DNA from: Sphingomonas sp. QA11
GTDB taxonomy: Bacteria; Pseudomonadota; Alphaproteobacteria; Sphingomonadales; Sphingomonadaceae
Direction of reading: 5' to 3'
Length of the DNA stretch: 64,000 nt
Assembly (NCBI RefSeq): GCF_028473665.1
Contig: NZ_CP098774.1
Span: 4,397,501 to 4,461,500 of the forward strand
Position numbers and translations under genes: made by a program. Position 1 is the first letter of the stretch. Every line of letters begins with the position of its first letter. Below, piece after piece: positions 1-9,392 of the stretch. A model generated the notes under the pieces. That model worked only from the letters and a program-made list of their open reading frames with translations. It did not search any database and was not told the origin of the DNA.

Positions 1-375
1 GAGTGGCTGACCGAAACCCTTAGCGATGATATGAGTGCGGAAGAGTGTCGCGAGGTTCTCAATATCTTGGACATGTACCGCGCCATTACCTTCGCGCTGC
101 AAAAGCTGGATGAGGGAGACGCTTTACGCGGGCATCGCCTAGCAAAATTCCTTGGATTTGACGGGAACAACGAAGGCCAGCTTATGGCTTACGTCCGGTA
201 TTTTATAATGGATCTGGACAGGTTTGACGAACTCAAGGAAGGAAAATTCCCTAGCTTCAACAGTCACATGCCTATGCTTGATACTTATCGGGCCATGCTT
301 GAGCGCTGGAACCTGATCGAAGACAGGTTTGAACCGTCCCGCGCTCAGATCGCAGCTGTTCTAGGAGCAGAATAG
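1..375 (+). CDS. yfbU: YfbU family protein, 3' part (5' end outside window)
   Basis: The reading frame is open from base 1, so the start lies before the window and 124 residues are visible. The visible part matches the C-terminal half of Escherichia coli YfbU: an EEC.EVLNILDMYRA stretch (YfbU has EETCRTIIDIMEMYHA), then KFLGFDGNNE (YfbU: TFLGFDAATE), a YVRYF segment and a closing MLDTYRAMLERW helix. YfbU proteins are small cytosolic alpha-helical proteins of unclear biochemical role; one has been linked to cell-death phenotypes in E. coli. The downstream membrane protein starts inside its stop codon, so the two are probably co-transcribed. Family assignment is from remembered motif similarity. 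Confidence 0.75.
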   Translation, partial: EWLTETLSDDMSAEECREVLNILDMYRAITFALQKLDEGDALRGHRLAKFLGFDGNNEGQLMAYVRYFIMDLDRFDELKEGKFPSFNSHMPMLDTYRAMLERWNLIEDRFEPSRAQIAAVLGAE

Positions 376-893
376 TGTCGTGGACCGATGGAGCCACTTG
401 GGTCGGCACGATCGTCTCAATCATAGCCGGTTTTTTTGCTTGGAGGCAGGCTCAAAGCGCTAAGTCCGAGGCGGAAAATGCAGAAAATTCTGCATCTCTT
501 GCTGAGCAGATGCGGGATCAGATTGCCCATAGAAAAGCTCAAAGTGATTTAGGTGAGCTAAATAATACGCTAATGTCTTCCCTTCAAGCTATGCATAAGT
601 ATGGCCCAGGTGCCAAGTCTGTCACAAGATTGGGATATAACGCCAGTAAAGACGCGTCATCCGTTAGGGATTTGACCACGGAGATGGGCCTCAAAAGAGC
701 TATGCTGGAAAAGATTTTTGGTAACAAAATAGATGGTTTCCAAAATAATCTAGTATCCTTGCTGCAGGTTTTTGCAAACTCTCAAACTGAAGATCAATAT
801 GTAGCGGCTGGTTGCAGCATACATATCGAGCTTACCGAGCTCGGTGGGAATTTTCGAGATGCATTGGACAAAGATATCTTCGGTCATACTTAA
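375..893 (+). CDS. hypothetical protein with N-terminal membrane anchor
   Basis: 172 residues starting at a GTG that overlaps the stop codon of the YfbU gene by one base, so translation is probably coupled. Residues about 7-24 (ATWVGTIVSIIAGFFAWRQA) form one hydrophobic helix. It is followed by an Ala/Glu/Ser-rich stretch that looks helical or coiled (about 25-60), which suggests an inner-membrane anchored protein with a cytoplasmic tail. I recognise no domain. Base composition is clearly AT-richer than most of the window, with Lys/Asn codons ending in A or T, suggesting recent acquisition together with the YfbU gene. Confidence 0.6.
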   Translation: MSWTDGATWVGTIVSIIAGFFAWRQAQSAKSEAENAENSASLAEQMRDQIAHRKAQSDLGELNNTLMSSLQAMHKYGPGAKSVTRLGYNASKDASSVRDLTTEMGLKRAMLEKIFGNKIDGFQNNLVSLLQVFANSQTEDQYVAAGCSIHIELTELGGNFRDALDKDIFGHT

Positions 894-895
894 CC

Positions 896-1422
896 ATACG
901 GCAATCTGCCCATAAACTACTTCACCGGCGGCAATTTGAGATTTCTGCTTCGAACTAGGATTTATCGTGTCGGTCAGCTTTTCCCATTCCCCGCCGCTGT
1001 TCGCTGCCCTTCAGAGAGTCCGGTCTCATCTAAAGGCCGCCCTTTCGACGCCTACCTGCGAACGACTACTTTGGCCCAATGGCGGTCGTTCACACGGCCA
1101 TCTCGACCATATGAACGAACGGCAGCTTCCGGGCATTCTGGAGGAAGCGGCGAACGACCGGAACGAGGGCGCAAGGCTGACTTGCGGCTTTGTCAGGTGT
1201 CGAGGGCTGATATCGAAGACCCCGCCCTTTCAGTCGGGCGGTACAGAATGACCGACTTTAGGTGGTCGATGTTCAACTAAGGCAAGCTGGAAGTGAAAAA
1301 ACTGAAGGCTCGCGTGAGAGGCCGATCTCGCTAATCAGCTTGGTTTGAGAATCCGACGAGGGCACCTCCCGCAACTCGCCAGGGAATGCTGACTGGCGTG
1401 CTCTCGGAGGAGTTGCACGTCC
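896..1422. other. gene-free stretch
   Basis: About 530 bases without a convincing gene. Two short overlapping frames (936-1280 and 967-1251) encode Arg/Ser/Pro-rich sequence with no recognisable motif and no ribosome binding site, as expected of chance frames in GC-rich DNA. A short inverted repeat CGCCAG...CTGGCG near 1377-1399 lies just beyond the 3' end of the minus-strand DUF6493 gene and might act in termination. Base composition changes here, so this may be a junction between segments of different origin. I see no tRNA and no clear attachment-site repeat. Confidence 0.4.
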
Positions 1423-4371
1423 CTACGAATGGCCAGCCTCGGCAAGTAGCTTGGCAACTTTCACAAATTTTCCATTGCCTGTTGCCGTCAAGAGTACATC
1501 GCGCGCTTCCTCAGCAAGCGCTTGTCCTGTTATTGCCCGCGCTTCAACGATGACCTCAAGCAAGCGAAACGCATTGTTCGCTCCAAAATCCAGTTTCGGC
1601 AGCCATAGCTGAAGCGCATCGCTGACCACCTTGGCGTGGAGCGGCGAGATCTGAACGACCTGCATCAACGTGTCGCCCAGCCGGTTCAGCTTCATCCACT
1701 CGCCTTCAGCCAGCCGGGCGATCGTCGATGCGAACAGCTCCGGATCGAAGAGCCGCACATCGATGCCATCGATCAGCGCATCGACCGCGAGCCCGCCGGC
1801 ATCGGCGTCCTTGCCGACGAGGCCCAGACACAGCAGCAGATGGCCCGTCTCTCGCCACGGCCGGCCGTGCTGGAACAGCGGCTGGAAATAGCCATGGCTC
1901 GGGGTCCAGCTGCTGCTGTTGTCGTCGGTCCTCAGCATCAGCCTCGTGACGCCGCGCATACAAGTGGCGGTCGGATTCTGCGGCCAGACAAACGCGAGCC
2001 AGTGCGCCACCCACGGCGAGTTCATCTCTCCGGACCAGTAGCGTTTTGTGTCCATGCGACGGTTGAGAGCGGCGGTCGGCAGTTCGCTCCAATCGGTGCG
2101 GGTGCGCGCGCCGAACGCCTCAGTGACCCGTCGAAGCAGTCCAGCCCGCCGCTCGGCAGCTTCGTCCCGCCCCTCGCAGGTCACGGAAATCGTGAACTCC
2201 GGAATCTTCCAGCGCGTCTTGTCATACTGATGAGCCTTGTGGGACGAACGCCAGACATAGCGTGCGGGCCGAACGCCGTCGGGCAGCGCATCGTCCAGAT
2301 TCAGCGGCGCCAGTTCTTCGGTCCAGTCCCGGTACGGATCGCGGCACCGTGCCGCCGTGATCCAGGCTGCGGAGTGGGAGCGATCCGACCGCGCCGGGCG
2401 CGCTTCTCCGCCCAGGGCGAAATCGACGATCCCACGCAATGGAGCAGGAAGCCCAGCGGCACGCTCCAGCGCTTCCCGCCGGTGATCCGGGGCCAGCCGG
2501 AGCAACGACAAGCGAAAGTCCATGCTGTCGGCGGAGGCGCCGCCATGCGCTTGGATCAGCCGCTCGACCCAGACTAACGGATCGATCCATCCGCCCTTGT
2601 GCGTGGGCGCAGAGAGGAGCGGCCGCCTTTCGCCGCGATGGATGGCCTCGGCAATCGCATGAAGATGCGCCCTCACTGGTACGAAGCCGTCCTCGAGCGT
2701 GTAATATTGCGATTCCTCGCTGGGCGTTCGATAGTGCCGCCCCGTCAGCCAAGTGTACAGCAGATCGAGCAGCGCGCCGCCGACGCCCACGGTTCCCAGA
2801 ACAATGCTGGTCGTCCCCCGGCCGGTCTTCAGGCGGTGCAGCAGTGGAGCGACCTTCGCATCGAAATCCGTGGGCCGGTCATTCGCGAGCCGCGAAATCG
2901 CATCGATGATTCGCTCCACCTCATCGGGGGAATCCACGGTCTCCACAGTATGCAGGACGGCTTCGATCAGCGCTTCTGCGGTTTCGATGGGAGCGATCTT
3001 ATCTTCCGGCAGGAGGATCGGCTCCGCGAGCCGATCGCTCGCGATCGGGTGATAGTCGAACCTGGTTTCGGTTGCCTCCGCGACCAATCCGCCCGGTTCG
3101 GTGCCTCCTGCCTCTGGATCGGCGGGGTCCTGGTCGTTGGTCGTGACCAGCTGCGCAAAACGAGCACGATTGCTTGCCGCCACGAACGGCTCCTTGTCGC
3201 GCAAGTTCGCCAAATCCTCGGATGCCAGCTGGGCGGTATTCGCGCCCAGGATGTCGAGGGCCAGCGCCTGTACGTCGGCTTGCGCATGCTGCAGTGCTTC
3301 CCCAACGACCGAAAGTGCTGCCCGCGCATGGCGCTCCTGCCGCGCGATGATCCGCTTGAGCAACTTCAGCGCCGCGACCGCATTTCCCTTACCGTCGCTC
3401 GAAAAGACCAGCGGCAGCTCACGGAGCGCCGGATCGATATCCAACGCGCTCTTCTTCTCGACCTCCGAGAGCATCTCGATCGCGAATTTCACGACGTGGC
3501 CGACGGGATGGCAGAGCAGGTCGATATAGTCGGACTGGTGCCGGCGGAGTTCGGCCTCGCTCGGCCCCATCTTCTTGTAGAAGCCGTGGAAGCCCGAAAG
3601 CTGATTCTGCTTGAGGTCGCGCTTCAGTCCGTCGAGCGCCCACTGAAGCAGGTCCGCACGATCGAGATGGCCCTCGGCGGACAGCTTCAGCAGCGCCTCC
3701 GTCCAGGTCTCATAGTCGGACGCGGCGCCCTTGGTCAGCCAAGCGTTGGTGTTGAAGGCAATGCTCTCGACCCGGAAGAGGCCCTCGACGTCGGCCAGCA
3801 GGTCAGGATCGGCGAGCAACTGGGTCGTGATCGGCGGGACGACTTCATCCTTGCGATAAAATCCTGTCCGCATGAGATAGCCCGCGAACATGCGGTAATA
3901 GCCATCCACTTCGGGCTTCGCGCAGACACCATCCCGGATCCATTCCCGCAACGCGGCGAAATTCAGATGCGTGAAGTCAGCCTCGAGTTCATGGGTGATC
4001 CATTCGTTCAGCCATGCCGGGCGCCGATCACGCAGGATGCGGTCGAGCAACGGCACCTGTTCGTGCCACACATGAACCTGACGCTTCTTGACGATCGACA
4101 GTGGCCCAACCGCGAACAGCGCCAGCATGGCATGGCGCGTTTCAGCCGCGTTCCAGTAATTCCATTTGTCGCCCTTGCGGCTAGCCAGAACAGCCTTCAG
4201 TCGGTCTGATGCACCCTTGTCCGTCGCGCTGCTGTAGAGCTGCTTGTAGAGCTTCTGAACCGGTGCCGACAATTTGGCGCGCGCCTTCTCATCGAGCGGT
4301 GCAAGCGCGCGCTGCAATGCCCAGTCGCCCTTAGGATCGAGGACCAGCGCTTCCAGCTCGTCATAGGTCAT
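1423..4371 (-). CDS. DUF6493 family protein
   Basis: A 982-residue cytosolic protein, mostly predicted helical, resembling HEAT/ARM-like repeat proteins of the DUF6493 family. The ATG at 4369-4371 is chosen because it overlaps the stop codon of the upstream SWIM gene (ATGA), the usual arrangement of coupled genes; an in-frame start 57 bases upstream lies inside the SWIM gene. In other genomes DUF6493 and SWIM zinc-finger proteins are neighbours, often with a MoxR ATPase and a VWA protein (compare the E. coli yehLMPQ locus); neither partner is visible here. Function is unknown, though such MoxR/VWA-linked sets have been proposed to be stress or conflict systems. The family name is recalled, not searched. 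Confidence 0.6.
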   Translation of the reverse strand: MTYDELEALVLDPKGDWALQRALAPLDEKARAKLSAPVQKLYKQLYSSATDKGASDRLKAVLASRKGDKWNYWNAAETRHAMLALFAVGPLSIVKKRQVHVWHEQVPLLDRILRDRRPAWLNEWITHELEADFTHLNFAALREWIRDGVCAKPEVDGYYRMFAGYLMRTGFYRKDEVVPPITTQLLADPDLLADVEGLFRVESIAFNTNAWLTKGAASDYETWTEALLKLSAEGHLDRADLLQWALDGLKRDLKQNQLSGFHGFYKKMGPSEAELRRHQSDYIDLLCHPVGHVVKFAIEMLSEVEKKSALDIDPALRELPLVFSSDGKGNAVAALKLLKRIIARQERHARAALSVVGEALQHAQADVQALALDILGANTAQLASEDLANLRDKEPFVAASNRARFAQLVTTNDQDPADPEAGGTEPGGLVAEATETRFDYHPIASDRLAEPILLPEDKIAPIETAEALIEAVLHTVETVDSPDEVERIIDAISRLANDRPTDFDAKVAPLLHRLKTGRGTTSIVLGTVGVGGALLDLLYTWLTGRHYRTPSEESQYYTLEDGFVPVRAHLHAIAEAIHRGERRPLLSAPTHKGGWIDPLVWVERLIQAHGGASADSMDFRLSLLRLAPDHRREALERAAGLPAPLRGIVDFALGGEARPARSDRSHSAAWITAARCRDPYRDWTEELAPLNLDDALPDGVRPARYVWRSSHKAHQYDKTRWKIPEFTISVTCEGRDEAAERRAGLLRRVTEAFGARTRTDWSELPTAALNRRMDTKRYWSGEMNSPWVAHWLAFVWPQNPTATCMRGVTRLMLRTDDNSSSWTPSHGYFQPLFQHGRPWRETGHLLLCLGLVGKDADAGGLAVDALIDGIDVRLFDPELFASTIARLAEGEWMKLNRLGDTLMQVVQISPLHAKVVSDALQLWLPKLDFGANNAFRLLEVIVEARAITGQALAEEARDVLLTATGNGKFVKVAKLLAEAGHS

Positions 4372-5723
4372 CCGGCCACCGCTTCCGCGTCTTCCGCGAC
4401 GATTGATGCCGCCAGGATATGTTTGCACGGGCCACGCTGGCCCTGATATTTGCTGAACCAGGGGCAGGTGCAGCTCTGATGGTCCTCGCAGATACGGACG
4501 CGGTGGAGCGTGCCGGTGCCCTGCACTTCGAAGGTCGCGACCGCACGGTTGTCATCGGGCAGACGCCGAACTAGTCCGCCGTCGACCAGCTTGCGCGCAT
4601 TGCCGAGCCGCGGCTGCATTTCCTCCACCTTGTCGAGATCGAACGGCAGTTCGCGGTGGAAATATCGCTGGGCTGCAGCGTCGAACCCAGCCATCCCCCT
4701 GCTCCCCAGCACCGCCAGCGCCGCCTCGACCTCCGCCGTATCCAGGCCGAAGCTGCCGGCCATTACATCAGCGTCCACCCGTGACTGCCATCTCAGTCCG
4801 GCGCGCACCTTCGCGATTACCGCGTCCTCCGGCGGTTTTGCGAGCGTCGCGAGAATCTGCCCCTCGCCGGAAAAACCGCGAAAAACCTCGGGGCTGATCA
4901 TCAGGAAAAAGGAGCCGACCGCGTAGCGGACTTCCCAGGCGCTGGCGCCGCCTTCCTCGTCGCACCAGATCCGCACGCTCTGCGCGCGCGGCAGTAGCGG
5001 CTCGATCACCTTGACGCGATGCGTCCCCAAGATCGGCACGGCGCCCTTTTGCGGCCGCTGGCTCAGCCGGATCGACCGAGCGGCCGAGACCGCATAGCTC
5101 GGCATCCTCGGCTTGGCCGCTTTGGGGAGCGTCCGGACAAAGCGCAGCGCTTCGACCGCGCTGACTTCCATCATCAACTGCAATCGCGGCTGATAGGCCT
5201 GCACCTCGCTGAACCCCTTTATCCAGCGCAGCGGTAGTTTGACCTTCTTCTCGACGGTCTTCTCATTGCCCTTGCTGAGCACCACCTCATCGGCACCAAC
5301 CGCGAACTGCACATCCTCTTCGTCACGCAGTCGGAGAAGCGCGTTACGCATCGGCTGGTTGAAATCAACGTTGGTCGTCCCGCGCCCATGGCATTCGCCG
5401 TCGAACGCCTCCGTTGGCAGGTCGACGCGCGCATAGACGCCGCAGCAACCGCTGAAGCCCTCCAGCCGCAGCATCTCCTCATTGCTGGTCAGCACGGGGT
5501 CGAGAATGGCGGGCCGGGGCAGGAAGAAGTGCGTTCGCACGACATCGCTCAGCGTATAGAGCATCTCGCCGAGTATCCGCGGCTGTCGGACACGGCCGTC
5601 GAAAAAGTAGGGGCGCTGCTGGTCCGCGTTGCAGGTCGCAAGCGAGAGCTGGGGGCGCCCGGAGGCAGCAGCTACGCCTGACGGGAACGCGTACTGATAT
5701 GTGAAATCGATCGCAGCCGACAC
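4368..5723 (-). CDS. SWIM zinc-finger family protein
   Basis: 451 residues. Near the C-terminus is a CxC...CxH zinc-binding SWIM motif (CTCPWFSKYQG..GPCKH), a fold thought to bind DNA or proteins. The N-terminal and middle parts are unassigned. I chose the GTG at 5721-5723 because a strong purine-rich ribosome binding site (GGGGGGAAGGG) precedes it; the in-frame ATG further upstream would add 20 residues without such a site. The end overlaps the start of the DUF6493 gene by four bases. E. coli YehQ is a comparable SWIM protein in a MoxR/VWA operon. This pair sits where the coupling-protein and trb genes usually follow the relaxase in related ICEs. Confidence 0.75.
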   Translation of the reverse strand: MSAAIDFTYQYAFPSGVAAASGRPQLSLATCNADQQRPYFFDGRVRQPRILGEMLYTLSDVVRTHFFLPRPAILDPVLTSNEEMLRLEGFSGCCGVYARVDLPTEAFDGECHGRGTTNVDFNQPMRNALLRLRDEEDVQFAVGADEVVLSKGNEKTVEKKVKLPLRWIKGFSEVQAYQPRLQLMMEVSAVEALRFVRTLPKAAKPRMPSYAVSAARSIRLSQRPQKGAVPILGTHRVKVIEPLLPRAQSVRIWCDEEGGASAWEVRYAVGSFFLMISPEVFRGFSGEGQILATLAKPPEDAVIAKVRAGLRWQSRVDADVMAGSFGLDTAEVEAALAVLGSRGMAGFDAAAQRYFHRELPFDLDKVEEMQPRLGNARKLVDGGLVRRLPDDNRAVATFEVQGTGTLHRVRICEDHQSCTCPWFSKYQGQRGPCKHILAASIVAEDAEAVAG

Positions 5724-6001
5724 AGCCCTTCCCCCCACGCATCTTGGATAGATGCAATTGGCTACGCAACAGTTCGATTGCACGTGGTGAAAAATCTATT
5801 CTTGAAATAGTTCGTTGCGGCAGCCAGCGGATCGCGCAGGTTCCTTGCCAGATCAGATCACTCTCCGAGAACCGACCGAGAGCCGGCGGACCGAATTCCA
5901 CAGAAAGTCATGGTTGGCACCGTTCGAACAAACGGCGGCTCTTAGGATCGGCGACCGGACCAGTGAACGACCGAAACTGGGGCGCAAAGCGGTCCTGTAG
6001 A

Positions 6002-7966
6002 TCAAGATATCTGGGGGGCGGCACGATGTCGCCCGAACTGCCAGCTGATCCCATCGGACCTCATCACACCAGCCACCGGCTTGCCCAGTTGCCGTTCCAG
6101 GACCGCTCGCCACGGCACCAAGCTGAACTCGCGACCACGCTCGACAAGGCCATAGCGCCCGCTCGCCAGCTCAAGCTTCCGAGTCAGCCGGCCCTCGATC
6201 CTCTGGCCCCGAACCGGCTCGGCGAATACCTTGCCAAGCTCCTCTTGCAAGGTTCCCGCGACGCGGAGCAACTCGCGCCGCCGCAGTGTTGCGAGTAGCC
6301 CTCGCCTGAGCCTGGCGACACCATCGCCTTCGACATCGGCAAGGCCCTGCTCGACCAGCCATTGCCGGCGCGCGGCAAGCGCGCGCCGCACCTCGCGGCC
6401 GAACCCGGCGTCGCGTGCCGTCAACGGCTCGTCCCCCGCGAGCGCCTGGTCGAGCCACGTGGCGGCGTCGGCGCCGGGCAGCCGGTCGAGCGGCACCGCG
6501 GATAGCGTCTCGATCGCGACCGGCCGGTCGCGAAACTGACGCCCCCCATAGGCGGCCGCTCGCTCGACATGGTCGCTGGCGATGCTCCAGCTCCCATCCG
6601 CCTGCCGATCAACGACACCCGCCCGCCGCATCGCCTCGAGGCGGCGGACATGCGTCTCTGCGAACGCCCGGCTTGCCTGCGGGTCATGCTCGAGATGGAG
6701 CGCTACCGAATAGTTCCCGTCCTGCGCGCGGGCGACTGCGGCGATCGTCCGGTCGACTTCGCGGACCCCGGCGCTGCGTCCCTCCACCCGGACGATCGCG
6801 CCTTCCGGTGTCGGGTCGGTCGCGGTGGCGCGGCCGATGTCGAGATAGTGCACGCGACCGTCGATCCCATCCACGATCAGGTAATGGCGGTCGCGATGCT
6901 CGTCGGAGAAGCCGCGCCCGACGACGCGGCCGACGATCGGCGCCCGCAGTTCGCCCTCGATGACGCGATCGGCCTGCGCTCGCTCGAGCCGGCGCGCGGT
7001 CAGCTCGCGCTGCATCAGCCGGACGATGTCGCCGCGCTCACCCATGCGCCGCAGCGTGTCCTCGAGCCCCTGGGCGAGCCGCCATCGCCCGCCGCCCAGA
7101 TCCTCGGCCAGACCCATCGCGCCGAGCTTGCGCAGCCTGCCGGTGGCGATCGCCTGCTGGAACGGATCGTTGTGCGCGGGGCTGGTGATGCGGTCGGCGT
7201 CCATCCGGCGGAGCAGCCGGCGATCGATCACGGTCAGCCGCTCCTGCTCGACATCGTGCCGAAGCCGACGCTCGATCTCCTGGTCGGTACGCGGCCCCAG
7301 GTCGAGCGTGGCGAGCTCGGCGGCGCGCTCGCGCAGGCCGTGCGCGATATACTCGCGAGCGATGACGAGGTTCTGGCCCTGGTCGTCGACACCGCGCAGC
7401 ATGATGTGGGTGTGCGGCTGGTCGGTGTTGAAATGGTCGACCGCGACCCAGTCGAGCCGCGTGTCGAGGTCGTGCTCCGCCTGCGCCATCAGCCGGCGGA
7501 CAAAGGGTTTGAGATCGGGATATTCGGCGCCGTCCTCGGCCGAGAGGATGAAGCGGAACTGGTGGCGATCGTCGGCGCACCGGTCGAGGAACGCCTTGCC
7601 GTCGGCGGTGTCGCCATCGCGGCCATAGAGTTCGCCAGGATTGCCCTCGCGGGTGACGCCGTCGCGCTGGATGTAGCGCAGATGCGCTCGGGCTGCGGCG
7701 AACCCCTTGCCGCCCATCCGCACCAATCGCACCTTGACCATCGCGCGCCGGGCCCGCGACCCGGCGAAGCGGTCGCGGCTCGACAGCAGGCGGCCGATGC
7801 TGGCGCCGCGTCCGATCCGGCTGCCGTCGAACCGCCGCGCCCCGACACCGGTCTTGCTGCCGGCCAGCCGGGCGGCGGCGAGCACGCGGCCGGCATAACG
7901 GACGAGCTTCCTGCCATCCTTGCCCTTCGATTTGCCCAGCTTCGGCTTGAACGCGTCGTCGCTCAC
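6002..7966 (-). CDS. relaxase / mobilisation nuclease, DUF3363 family (VirD2-like)
   Basis: 654 residues. The conjugative relaxase nicks one strand at oriT and stays covalently bound while guiding DNA into the recipient. Visible landmarks are an RYIQRDG segment and, about residue 185, the metal-binding motif TDQPHTHIML (two His of the HUH-type centre). The rest resembles DUF3363 and is Arg-rich. The GTG at 7964-7966 is preferred because GGAGAG lies just upstream and the following SDDAFKPKLG sequence is typical of these proteins' N-termini; a longer frame begins at 8083. It is the last gene of the minus-strand conjugation block. The usual next genes (traG, trb) are absent and a SWIM/DUF6493 pair lies there instead. 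Confidence 0.88.
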   Translation of the reverse strand: MSDDAFKPKLGKSKGKDGRKLVRYAGRVLAAARLAGSKTGVGARRFDGSRIGRGASIGRLLSSRDRFAGSRARRAMVKVRLVRMGGKGFAAARAHLRYIQRDGVTREGNPGELYGRDGDTADGKAFLDRCADDRHQFRFILSAEDGAEYPDLKPFVRRLMAQAEHDLDTRLDWVAVDHFNTDQPHTHIMLRGVDDQGQNLVIAREYIAHGLRERAAELATLDLGPRTDQEIERRLRHDVEQERLTVIDRRLLRRMDADRITSPAHNDPFQQAIATGRLRKLGAMGLAEDLGGGRWRLAQGLEDTLRRMGERGDIVRLMQRELTARRLERAQADRVIEGELRAPIVGRVVGRGFSDEHRDRHYLIVDGIDGRVHYLDIGRATATDPTPEGAIVRVEGRSAGVREVDRTIAAVARAQDGNYSVALHLEHDPQASRAFAETHVRRLEAMRRAGVVDRQADGSWSIASDHVERAAAYGGRQFRDRPVAIETLSAVPLDRLPGADAATWLDQALAGDEPLTARDAGFGREVRRALAARRQWLVEQGLADVEGDGVARLRRGLLATLRRRELLRVAGTLQEELGKVFAEPVRGQRIEGRLTRKLELASGRYGLVERGREFSLVPWRAVLERQLGKPVAGVMRSDGISWQFGRHRAAPQIS

Positions 7967-8221
7967 CGGCGCTCTCCGCGAGTCTCGCGAGAACCGGCCG
8001 GAAACCACGCATTTCCGCCGCTCCAGCGCGATCTGTCTCGCGCGCCCAGCGGCCTGTCTCCCGAAAAAAGGATGTGCAGACAAAGGCTTGAACAGGGTCG
8101 CGAGACGCTGCCTTTATCTTGTTTTCCCTGTCTCTCCTGCCTGCCTCCATACCGGCGTAAAAAGAAGGCCGGGACACGCCGCCTGCCTGGCAGCGCATCC
8201 CGGCCCGAATGGAGGCGGTCT

Positions 8222-8578
8222 TCACGCATCCGCGAACGCCCGCCGCGCCTGGTCATTCTCCACGAAACGGCGCTTCCCGAGCATCCCGACCGCGTCGCCA
8301 TCGCCGTCGACCACCATCACCGCGACGAACCAGCGCCCGTCGATCCGGCCCATGATCCGCACCCGGTCGAGCTCGATGCCGGCATCCTCGGTGCCGTGAT
8401 AGCTGCCGAGCCAGCGCTCCTCGACGCGTGCATCCCAGAGGAAATCGACCTCCTCGGCATCGAGGAACCGTGCCGCCAGGGCCGACCCTGCGCTGCTTCC
8501 GAACTCGATCTCGAGCCCCGAGACCAACGCCGCCATCACGCGATCGGCCGCGTCCGAGAGCGATTGCACCTGTGCCAT
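8222..8578 (-). CDS. small conserved conjugation-region protein
   Basis: 118 residues beginning MAQVQSLSDAADRVM, with the ATG at 8576-8578 preceded by GGAGACAGG. It has no signal peptide or membrane segment and ends in a basic tail. It lies between the lytic transglycosylase and the relaxase in the same orientation, a position where sphingomonad and rhizobial ICEs usually carry a small uncharacterised protein. I cannot name its family. The internal RVRIMGRIDGRWFVAVMVVDGDGD stretch reads like a compact beta-rich domain. Function is unknown; by position it is part of the transfer module. Confidence 0.65.
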   Translation of the reverse strand: MAQVQSLSDAADRVMAALVSGLEIEFGSSAGSALAARFLDAEEVDFLWDARVEERWLGSYHGTEDAGIELDRVRIMGRIDGRWFVAVMVVDGDGDAVGMLGKRRFVENDQARRAFADA

Positions 8579-8798
8579 GACCTGTCTCCGCTTGCGGTCC
8601 CCACCATCGAGGACAAGGCCTTCGGGACGGGTGGCGGAGCGGCGGTCAGGGCCGCCGCAGCGCCAGCGGAGGCGCCGCGGAGCGGACATGGGGGGAACCG
8701 ATTTGCGGAGCAAATTGGGGGGCACCCATGGGCCTTGAGGGCCGGTCCGCCGCCCGTCATGCTGGGACTTCACGACGCGCCCTACCACCCTCGCCACG

Positions 8799-9392
8799 TC
8801 ACCGGTCCTCGCGGCGAAGGACGAACAGGCCGGTCGATTGGTGGGGCGAACCGGCAGCCGCGGGACCTTCCGGCGATGCCCGGCGCACCACGAACAGCGG
8901 CTCGGGCGCGGGCGTCGCAGCCGGGGTTTCGATGACGCTCGATCCGCCGAGACCGCGCAGATAGGCGGCCGTCTCGGCGGGAAGTCCGGCCCTGCCGGCG
9001 AGCCAGTCGGCATAGCGGGCGGGGCCGGCATTGTAGGCGGCGAACAGCCCGGGATAGCCGAAGCGATCATACATCCGCCGCAGATAGCAGGCGCCTGCGA
9101 CGATATTGTCGGCGGGCAGGTCCGGATCCTCGCCGAGCCCGAGGTCCCGGCGCAGCTCGGCCCAGGTCGCCGGCATCAGCTGCATCAGCCCGATCGCGCC
9201 CTTTGGGCTGCGGATCGGGCGACCGTCGAGTATCGTCCGCCCGCCGCTCTCCGCCCGCATGACGCGCGCGATCCAGTCGCCCGACACGCCGCAGCGAATG
9301 GCCGCGGCCTCGATCTCCGCTGCCCAGCGCCAGGTCTCGTCCTGGCCGGGCGAACCGGCGACGAGCAGCGCGGCGAGGATCAGCGGCGCCAT
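8799..9392 (-). CDS. lytic transglycosylase (conjugation-associated, SLT domain)
   Basis: 197 residues with an N-terminal signal peptide (MAPLILAALLVAG, residues 1-13). The SLT domain follows: catalytic Glu in VMRAESGG (about residue 47), GAIGLMQLMPATW (about 66-78) and AAYNAG (about 119-124) are the classic motifs. The enzyme cleaves peptidoglycan glycan strands in the periplasm so that the transfer apparatus can cross the wall. Its start overlaps the end of the TraF-like peptidase gene by 14 bases, showing tight coupling. The C-terminal 45 residues are Pro/Ala-rich and probably unstructured. VirB1-like role inferred from context. Confidence 0.88.
   Translation of the reverse strand: MAPLILAALLVAGSPGQDETWRWAAEIEAAAIRCGVSGDWIARVMRAESGGRTILDGRPIRSPKGAIGLMQLMPATWAELRRDLGLGEDPDLPADNIVAGACYLRRMYDRFGYPGLFAAYNAGPARYADWLAGRAGLPAETAAYLRGLGGSSVIETPAATPAPEPLFVVRRASPEGPAAAGSPHQSTGLFVLRREDR

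Noticed and set aside
936..1280. Two short frames in the left gene-free stretch
   Set aside because: No ribosome binding site or conserved pattern; they overlap each other in different frames and look like noise.
2599..4209. 536-codon plus-strand frame
   Set aside because: It lies entirely opposite the DUF6493 gene and its translation has no recognisable motif; long antisense frames are expected in GC-rich DNA.
6569..8935. 788-codon plus-strand frame
   Set aside because: Antisense to the relaxase and the small protein genes, both of which have clear motifs; the frame reads as Pro/Arg/Ala-rich filler.
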